Assembly: GCA_964575225.1 (NCBI GenBank)
Contig: CAZNQW010000028.1
Location: forward strand, 1-25,039
Length of the DNA stretch: 25,039 bases
Source of the DNA: CAZNQW01 sp964575225
GTDB taxonomy: Bacteria; Chloroflexota; Anaerolineae; JAAYZQ01
Direction of reading: 5' to 3'
Shown: one piece after another, positions 20,935 through 25,039 of the stretch
Layout: every line of letters starts with the position of its first letter
Numbering within the stretch: position 1 is the first letter of the stretch
Position numbers and translations under genes: made by a program
The notes under the pieces: model-generated
Database searches by the model: none
Told to the model about the DNA's origin: nothing
Seen by the model: only the letters and a program-made list of their open reading frames with translations

Positions 20935-21939
20935 CTAACGCCCACCAGGCGAGTCGGCCGTTGGAGAGGCCTGTCGCTTGCGCCACCACAAAAATGCGCC
21001 GGGCAGGCTGGCAAGAAGGATGATGGCTTGCATAGCCAACGACATCACCAGTACCGAAGCGGCGAACCCTGTGGGATCGCCCCCTCCGAGCTTGGCCAAC
21101 TCGACATAGAGAACGATAAAGACGCCCTGATTCCAACCCAGTCCCGATGCAATGGAGGGCAGGAAAGGGGCAAAGGCCGTCAGCGGTGTGAGGATAAAGA
21201 CCCACTCCAGGGGCACCTTGGTGCCGGCAGCCGAGGCCGCCAACCCATTCACCACACAGGTGGTCACCACCGTCGCCATACCGATGCCCAAGGCCACCAC
21301 CAAAGCTCCGCCATGGGTGCGATAGACCTGGACCGAGTCGGACAGCTTTTGGTAAAGGGGCAAAAATCGCGCCAATGGGCGCACAGCAAAGACCCGTTCG
21401 ATCAATCTGCGCAAGCGCTGGCTCATGAGCACGGCAAAAGCCAGGGCAAAAACCAACAGCAAGGCACCCAGGCTGGCCAACAGCCAACGTAGATCGGATC
21501 GGCCCAGACCCACCACGGCAAAAGCCAGCCCCAAGCCCGCCCCCAATAGATAGCCCGACAAGCCTATCAAACGGTCTACCAACACCGACACAGCCACCTT
21601 GGCTCCGCCCCCTTCGATCTGGCGGGCCAGGTCCCACCCGCGGGCGATGTCGGCGCCGACCATGCTCAAGGGCAAATTGGCAAAGAACAAACCCACCAAG
21701 TTATGGCGATAGAGATTGGCATAGGGAACGGATACATCAAGGGTAGCCAGCAGGTGCCGCCATTTGAGCACATTGAAGCCAATGGCGACGAAATAGATAG
21801 CCACTCCCAACAGCCAGGGGCCCACACGAAAATCGGCCAGCACATCCCGCCAGCTCACATCCGGGAAGGATAGAAACAGATAGGCAATCAGTCCCAAGCT
21901 AATCGCCACCTTGAGCAAGTTCAGCAGCTTATCTTTCAC
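20935..21939 (-). CDS. UPF0104 / LPG-synthase transmembrane family protein
   Basis: A 334-residue membrane protein with about seven or eight hydrophobic segments in the pattern of the lysylphosphatidylglycerol synthase transmembrane family (YbhN, AglD and HpnL relatives). Landmarks include LKWRHLLATL, VGLFFANLPLSMVGADIARGWDLAR and the later RTHGGALVVALGIG region. These proteins are thought to move lipid-linked or glycolipid substrates across the membrane. A GTG start at 21939 is chosen: it begins immediately before the hydrophobic core, has GGAGG about 12 bases upstream and overlaps the glycosyltransferase stop by 11 bases. The only longer frame runs through the glycosyltransferase gene. It probably handles the product of the neighbouring radical SAM and glycosyltransferase enzymes. 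Confidence 0.9.
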   Translation of the reverse strand: MKDKLLNLLKVAISLGLIAYLFLSFPDVSWRDVLADFRVGPWLLGVAIYFVAIGFNVLKWRHLLATLDVSVPYANLYRHNLVGLFFANLPLSMVGADIARGWDLARQIEGGGAKVAVSVLVDRLIGLSGYLLGAGLGLAFAVVGLGRSDLRWLLASLGALLLVFALAFAVLMSQRLRRLIERVFAVRPLARFLPLYQKLSDSVQVYRTHGGALVVALGIGMATVVTTCVVNGLAASAAGTKVPLEWVFILTPLTAFAPFLPSIASGLGWNQGVFIVLYVELAKLGGGDPTGFAASVLVMSLAMQAIILLASLPGAFLWWRKRQASPTADSPGGR

Positions 21940-22876
21940 GCTTGCGACCTGCCTCCAGCAGAGTCGGTTGTGATTCAACACCCCGGCCCGGATCTTTGGT
22001 GGTCCAAGCCATATCCCAAACGACGTGCTTTTTCTTTCGAACGCGATAATCCCAGGCACCAAGCACGCGAGAATAGGCCTCCAGGACGGCCAGGATGACC
22101 AGCGTGGACACCAGCCGAGCCGCGCCCAAGAATTCGTCAAAGGCAATTCGGATTACCCGTCTGTTTTGCAAGCTGGACACGCGATAGCCATATTTGTCCT
22201 TCAGGTACAGGTGACCGGCATAGTTGCGACGGCGTTGCTTGACAAAATCCTGCACCGTCTCGGGTCCCATGTTGTACACCACGGCATCGGGCGCATAGCG
22301 CACCTGCATGCCCCGGCGGATGACAAAGGCTTCCACAAAGGCTTCATCCATAGCCACATCCGGGGGCATCTGGTCAAAGACCTTGCGAAAGGCGATCAGC
22401 TCGCCCAGGCGCGGGATTTCGAGGCAGAGTTGGTGCTCCATGGCCAAACGCAGGTGCGACAGCATGCCCACGATATGATCGGGCGTGTTGACCGCCACCT
22501 TGTGGGCGCCCGTCATGCCCACCGCCGGATCGTGGAACATGCGCACCATCTTTTCAATGGCATCTTCGCGGGGCAGGGTGTCGCCACTCTCCAGCACACA
22601 GATCTTTTCCTGCGCGTGAGCCAAAAAGACATTGATGGCCGAGGTTTTGCCCTCGCGCTTTTCCTGGACATACAACTCGATGCGCGGGTCTTGAGCCATA
22701 TACTCGCGCACGATCTCTTCGGTGCGATCGGTGCAGCCCGAGGCCACGACGATGATCTGGGTGATCTCGACCTCAAACAGCAGTTGGTCGATCATGGCCT
22801 GCAACAGGCGACCCATGTTGGCCTCTTCATTGTAGGCCGTGATACCCACACTACATTTGATGATCTCTTCGCTCAT
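21929..22876 (-). CDS. Family 2-like glycosyltransferase
   Basis: A 315-residue GT-A fold transferase. The N-terminal VGITAYNEEANM (10-21) and VVASGCTDRTEEIV (43-56) are the nucleotide-sugar-binding strands. GKTSAIN (76-82) follows, then an ESGD acidic metal-binding site (96-99) where DxD usually sits. A catalytic-base region near VAMDEAF (174-180) and a QRRRNYAGHLYL segment (214-225) equivalent to the usual QxxRW follow. A single hydrophobic segment (about 250-273) near the C-terminus suggests membrane attachment. The donor and acceptor are unknown. The ATG at 22876 overlaps the radical SAM stop as ATGA; the longer frame to 23005 would run inside that gene. The next gene overlaps its 3' end by 11 bases. 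Confidence 0.92.
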   Translation of the reverse strand: MSEEIIKCSVGITAYNEEANMGRLLQAMIDQLLFEVEITQIIVVASGCTDRTEEIVREYMAQDPRIELYVQEKREGKTSAINVFLAHAQEKICVLESGDTLPREDAIEKMVRMFHDPAVGMTGAHKVAVNTPDHIVGMLSHLRLAMEHQLCLEIPRLGELIAFRKVFDQMPPDVAMDEAFVEAFVIRRGMQVRYAPDAVVYNMGPETVQDFVKQRRRNYAGHLYLKDKYGYRVSSLQNRRVIRIAFDEFLGAARLVSTLVILAVLEAYSRVLGAWDYRVRKKKHVVWDMAWTTKDPGRGVESQPTLLEAGRKRER

Positions 22877-24288
22877 GCCGAACCCACGACTGTTCGCCAG
22901 GCCATGCGCACTGTACGCGGCAGGCGCAACCAGGTCTCTTTTCGCATCAATGTCCAGACAATCCGCTTGGGACGAAGGTAAAAGCGGCGATAGGCCTCTT
23001 TCCACTTGCGCTCTACCAGATCGGCAGGCAGCCCAGGCATTTCAAAGCGTGCTTTGCCCTCAAAGAACACGAAATCATCCCAATCTTGGGCCAGCAAGCG
23101 CCCCTGAGCAACGACCGTATTGTACATCGCCGTGCCCGGGAAAGGCGTGGCGATAGAAAAGTTGGCGACCACCGGATCCAATTCGCAGGCAAAGCGGATG
23201 GTGTCGTCCATCGTCTCTTCGGTCTCTCCCGGCAGGCCAATGATGAAAAAGCCGATCGTCTCAAGATCCACGGCCCGCGCTGCCTTGAAGGCCGAGCGGA
23301 CTTGATCGAGCGTCAAGTGCTTGTCCACCACCTGATCGAGGATGGCCTGGTTGCCGCTCTCCACGCCAAAGGCCGTGCGCCGGCAGCCCGCCTTTTTCAT
23401 GGCGCCCAGGGTCTCTTCATCGGCCAGGTTGGCGCGAATGCCGTTGATCATAATCCAGGGCACCTGGGTCAATCCCTCGTGGATCAACCCCTGGCAAACC
23501 TCTACCACACGGTGACGGTCGATGTTGAACGAATCATCCAACACACCGATCTCGGCGGCGCCCATTTCGCGCACAAGCCAGCGCCATTCCTTCAAAACAC
23601 TCTCGGCCGAACGACCACGCCAACGTCGGGGCCCGATCTGAGAGCAATAGGAGCAACGATATGGGCACCCGCGCGAGGTAAGGATCGGCAAGCTCGGCCC
23701 ATCGATCCGATCCACCGTTGGCTGCAAGTTGGTGTAGCGTTCCAGTTTGAAGAGATGCCACGCCGGGAAGGGCATAACGTCCAGTTCCGCTATCGGAATA
23801 GGCAAACGGTCCGGCGTGTTGGCAATCGCTCCTCCAGCCATTCGGTAGGTGATGCCGGCCACCGAGCCCATCGCCTCCCAGCTCTCCTCCAGGGGTGTGC
23901 CATCGAGGATCGACAGGATCTCCAACCAGGTCGCTTCGCCCTCGCCGCGCACCACCAGATCCACAAACGGCTTGGCTGCCGACTCGTCGGGCAGCACAGT
24001 GGGGTGCGGCCCCCCCAGCACCACCGGCGCGGTGCTCAGCGATTTGATGCGCTCCGCGTCGTGCCAGGCAGCAGTGATTTGGGTGGTGTTGGCCGTAATG
24101 CCCACCACCTGGGGGACAAACTCCCGCACCACCTCCTCCAGCCTCACATCTTCTATGCAGCCATCGTGGATGCGCACCTCGTCGCCGCGCCTTTCCGAGA
24201 CCGCAGCCAGATAAGCCAGTCCCATAGAAGGCGAGGTTCGGGTGTCAATGGGCAAACGGGCCCCTGGATTCACCAATAGAACGCGCAC
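22873..24288 (-). CDS. B12-binding radical SAM protein
   Basis: A 471-residue enzyme with an N-terminal cobalamin-binding (Rossmann-like) domain, about 1-160, holding NPG near 7-9, GGPHPT (92-97) and RGEGE (114-118). A radical SAM core follows, with the iron-sulfur motif CPYRCSYC (C208, C212, C215) after TSRG. VESGNQAIL and FFIIGLPGETEET are further radical SAM landmarks. It would make a 5'-deoxyadenosyl radical and may use cobalamin to methylate or rearrange a lipid or sugar carbon. A GTG start at 24288 is chosen because it opens the conserved VLLVNPG strand and follows a GGGAGGG motif by about 12 bases. A longer frame to 24525 lies across the promoter and the divergent gene. Its stop overlaps the glycosyltransferase start. 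Confidence 0.93.
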   Translation of the reverse strand: MRVLLVNPGARLPIDTRTSPSMGLAYLAAVSERRGDEVRIHDGCIEDVRLEEVVREFVPQVVGITANTTQITAAWHDAERIKSLSTAPVVLGGPHPTVLPDESAAKPFVDLVVRGEGEATWLEILSILDGTPLEESWEAMGSVAGITYRMAGGAIANTPDRLPIPIAELDVMPFPAWHLFKLERYTNLQPTVDRIDGPSLPILTSRGCPYRCSYCSQIGPRRWRGRSAESVLKEWRWLVREMGAAEIGVLDDSFNIDRHRVVEVCQGLIHEGLTQVPWIMINGIRANLADEETLGAMKKAGCRRTAFGVESGNQAILDQVVDKHLTLDQVRSAFKAARAVDLETIGFFIIGLPGETEETMDDTIRFACELDPVVANFSIATPFPGTAMYNTVVAQGRLLAQDWDDFVFFEGKARFEMPGLPADLVERKWKEAYRRFYLRPKRIVWTLMRKETWLRLPRTVRMAWRTVVGSA

Positions 24289-24318
24289 GCTCGATGTAAC
24301 CCTCCCTTTCGTCGTGCC

Positions 24319-24324
24319 AGTATA
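24319..24324 (-). promoter_or_regulatory. Extended -10 promoter of the radical SAM operon
   Basis: TATACT on the minus strand preceded by TGG forms a TGnTATACT extended -10. TTGTTG lies 17 bases upstream as a partial -35. The expected start is about 24 bases before the GTG at 24288. It lies back to back with the plus-strand promoter at 24440. Confidence 0.65.
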
Positions 24325-24439
24325 CCACAAGAGCAACCCGGCAACAAACCCTGCGTTCCCTGCTGTCCGGCTTGGGATCCTGCCGATCATCCCGACCCAT
24401 CCTGACAAGCCGCGCGTAGCTGACCAGAGCCGCATGATT

Positions 24440-24468
24440 TTGACAAAGTACGGTTGACATGGTAAGAT
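24440..24468 (+). promoter_or_regulatory. Sigma-70 promoter of the cyclic-nucleotide-binding gene
   Basis: A perfect TTGACA at 24440-24445 is followed after exactly 17 bases by TAAGAT at 24463-24468. A second TTGACA at 24454-24459 sits within the spacer, making a 14-base-phased direct repeat. The ATG at 24513 lies about 38 bases beyond the expected transcription start. Confidence 0.75.
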
Positions 24469-24512
24469 GCAGGCAAGGAGAGGCTTGGGCGCTTTCGGCT
24501 CAAGGTAAAGCA

Positions 24513-25039
24513 ATGGCAAATCCAACCATGCAAGACCGCCTGGGTCAATTTAGAATCTTTCGAGATTTCACACCCGATCAGCTCAGCCTGTTTGCCCAGT
24601 TCTTTGAGGAACAGACCTTCAGCCGCGACCAGGAGATCTATAAACAAGGTGAACCCCCGACTCACTTTTACCTTGTCGAGCGCGGCTCAGTCGAACTTGT
24701 CGGCAACAACGAGAGCGGCCAGCCCTTTTTGCGCCGTCATGTAGATGTCGGTGATTTCTTTGGCCATCGGGCCTTGCTGCAAGGCATCTCCCACCAGACA
24801 ACGGCTAAAGCCGAAAACGAAACCACCCTTTTGTCATTGGACGCGGCTCGGTTCCACTCTCTCTTGAAAGTCCAGCCCAGCCTGAAAGAGGACGTGCGGC
24901 GAATCCAAATCATCAACCGTTTGTTGGCCACGCCCCTCTTTGCCCAATTCAGCCGCGAGCAGTTGTTGTTTGTGGCCGACTCGGCCCGCAGGGTCGAGTT
25001 CAGCGCAGGCACCGCCATCTTTCGCCAGAACGACCCCAC
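24513..25039 (+). CDS. Tandem cyclic-nucleotide-binding-domain protein, partial
   Basis: The first 175 complete codons of a plus-strand gene that continues past the right edge. Residues about 12-130 form one cNMP-binding domain: FRDFTPDQLSLFA, a YKQGEPPTHFYLVERGSVEL strand pair, then VGDFFGHRALLQG in place of the usual FGExAL phosphate-binding cassette. A second domain starts at about 140 (LFAQFSREQLLFVADSARRVEF..., then IFRQNDP). No DNA-binding domain is visible in the part seen. It could be a CRP-like regulator or a membrane-linked sensor; the rest is needed. ATG at 24513 is used; a second ATG five codons on is possible. It is divergent from the radical SAM operon. Confidence 0.88.
   Translation, partial: MANPTMQDRLGQFRIFRDFTPDQLSLFAQFFEEQTFSRDQEIYKQGEPPTHFYLVERGSVELVGNNESGQPFLRRHVDVGDFFGHRALLQGISHQTTAKAENETTLLSLDAARFHSLLKVQPSLKEDVRRIQIINRLLATPLFAQFSREQLLFVADSARRVEFSAGTAIFRQNDP

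Noticed and set aside
1..25039. CRISPR arrays, tRNA or rRNA genes, insertion sequences, attachment sites or phage genes
   Set aside because: I looked for regularly spaced repeats, cloverleaf-like sequences, transposase or integrase motifs and terminal inverted repeats, and saw none.

Overview
The window is high-GC bacterial DNA, densely packed with genes and with no tRNA, rRNA, CRISPR array, insertion sequence or transposase that I can see. Zinc-ribbon Ser/Thr kinases, a class III-like PPK2, a thioredoxin-CcdA fusion and mostly ORF-with-Shine-Dalgarno spacing would all fit a Chloroflexota (Anaerolineae/Caldilineae-like) genome. That placement is an inference from gene content, not from a marker gene. 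The longest gaps without a gene are about 220 bases (10813-11034 and 24289-24512), and both hold recognisable promoters or operators.

Region 1 (1-8080, all minus strand, so transcribed right to left) is a six-gene phospho-signalling cassette: kinase-zinc ribbon-FHA (8080-6674), zinc ribbon-acidic linker-PP2C phosphatase (6630-4984), VWA protein (4903-3650), four-zinc-ribbon FHA protein (3531-2521), membrane-anchored zinc-ribbon kinase with an Ig-like domain (2464-620), and a second zinc-ribbon kinase that runs off the left edge (567-<1). Kinase, PP2C and VWA together recall the TerY-P triad known from tellurite-resistance-type stress systems, but here the set is enlarged with FHA readers and repeated zinc ribbons, and no Ter proteins are visible. 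This is the best candidate for an undescribed system in the window. A PPK2 polyphosphate kinase with its own good promoter lies just upstream (8997-8191).

Region 2 (9161-14600): a TetR regulator and an SDR-type NAD(P)-binding protein are translationally coupled on the minus strand, with a near-consensus promoter overlapped by a palindromic operator. Divergent from them is an ABC-2 type exporter (ATPase plus two permeases) on the plus strand, ending in a strong bidirectional terminator.

Region 3 (14640-20783, minus strand): a multi-thioredoxin/CcdA membrane protein, an AlaX-type Ala-tRNA editing protein, a variant metallo-beta-lactamase-fold hydrolase, a D-2-hydroxyacid dehydrogenase and a HAD hydrolase. 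Several of these overlap by 1-4 bases.

Region 4 (20935-24288, minus strand): a tightly overlapping B12-binding radical SAM enzyme, family 2 glycosyltransferase and UPF0104/LPG-synthase-like membrane protein. The class composition recalls HpnJ/HpnI/HpnL of hopanoid side-chain pathways and suggests lipid or glycolipid tailoring. A divergent plus-strand gene for a tandem cyclic-nucleotide-binding-domain protein begins at 24513 and runs off the right edge.
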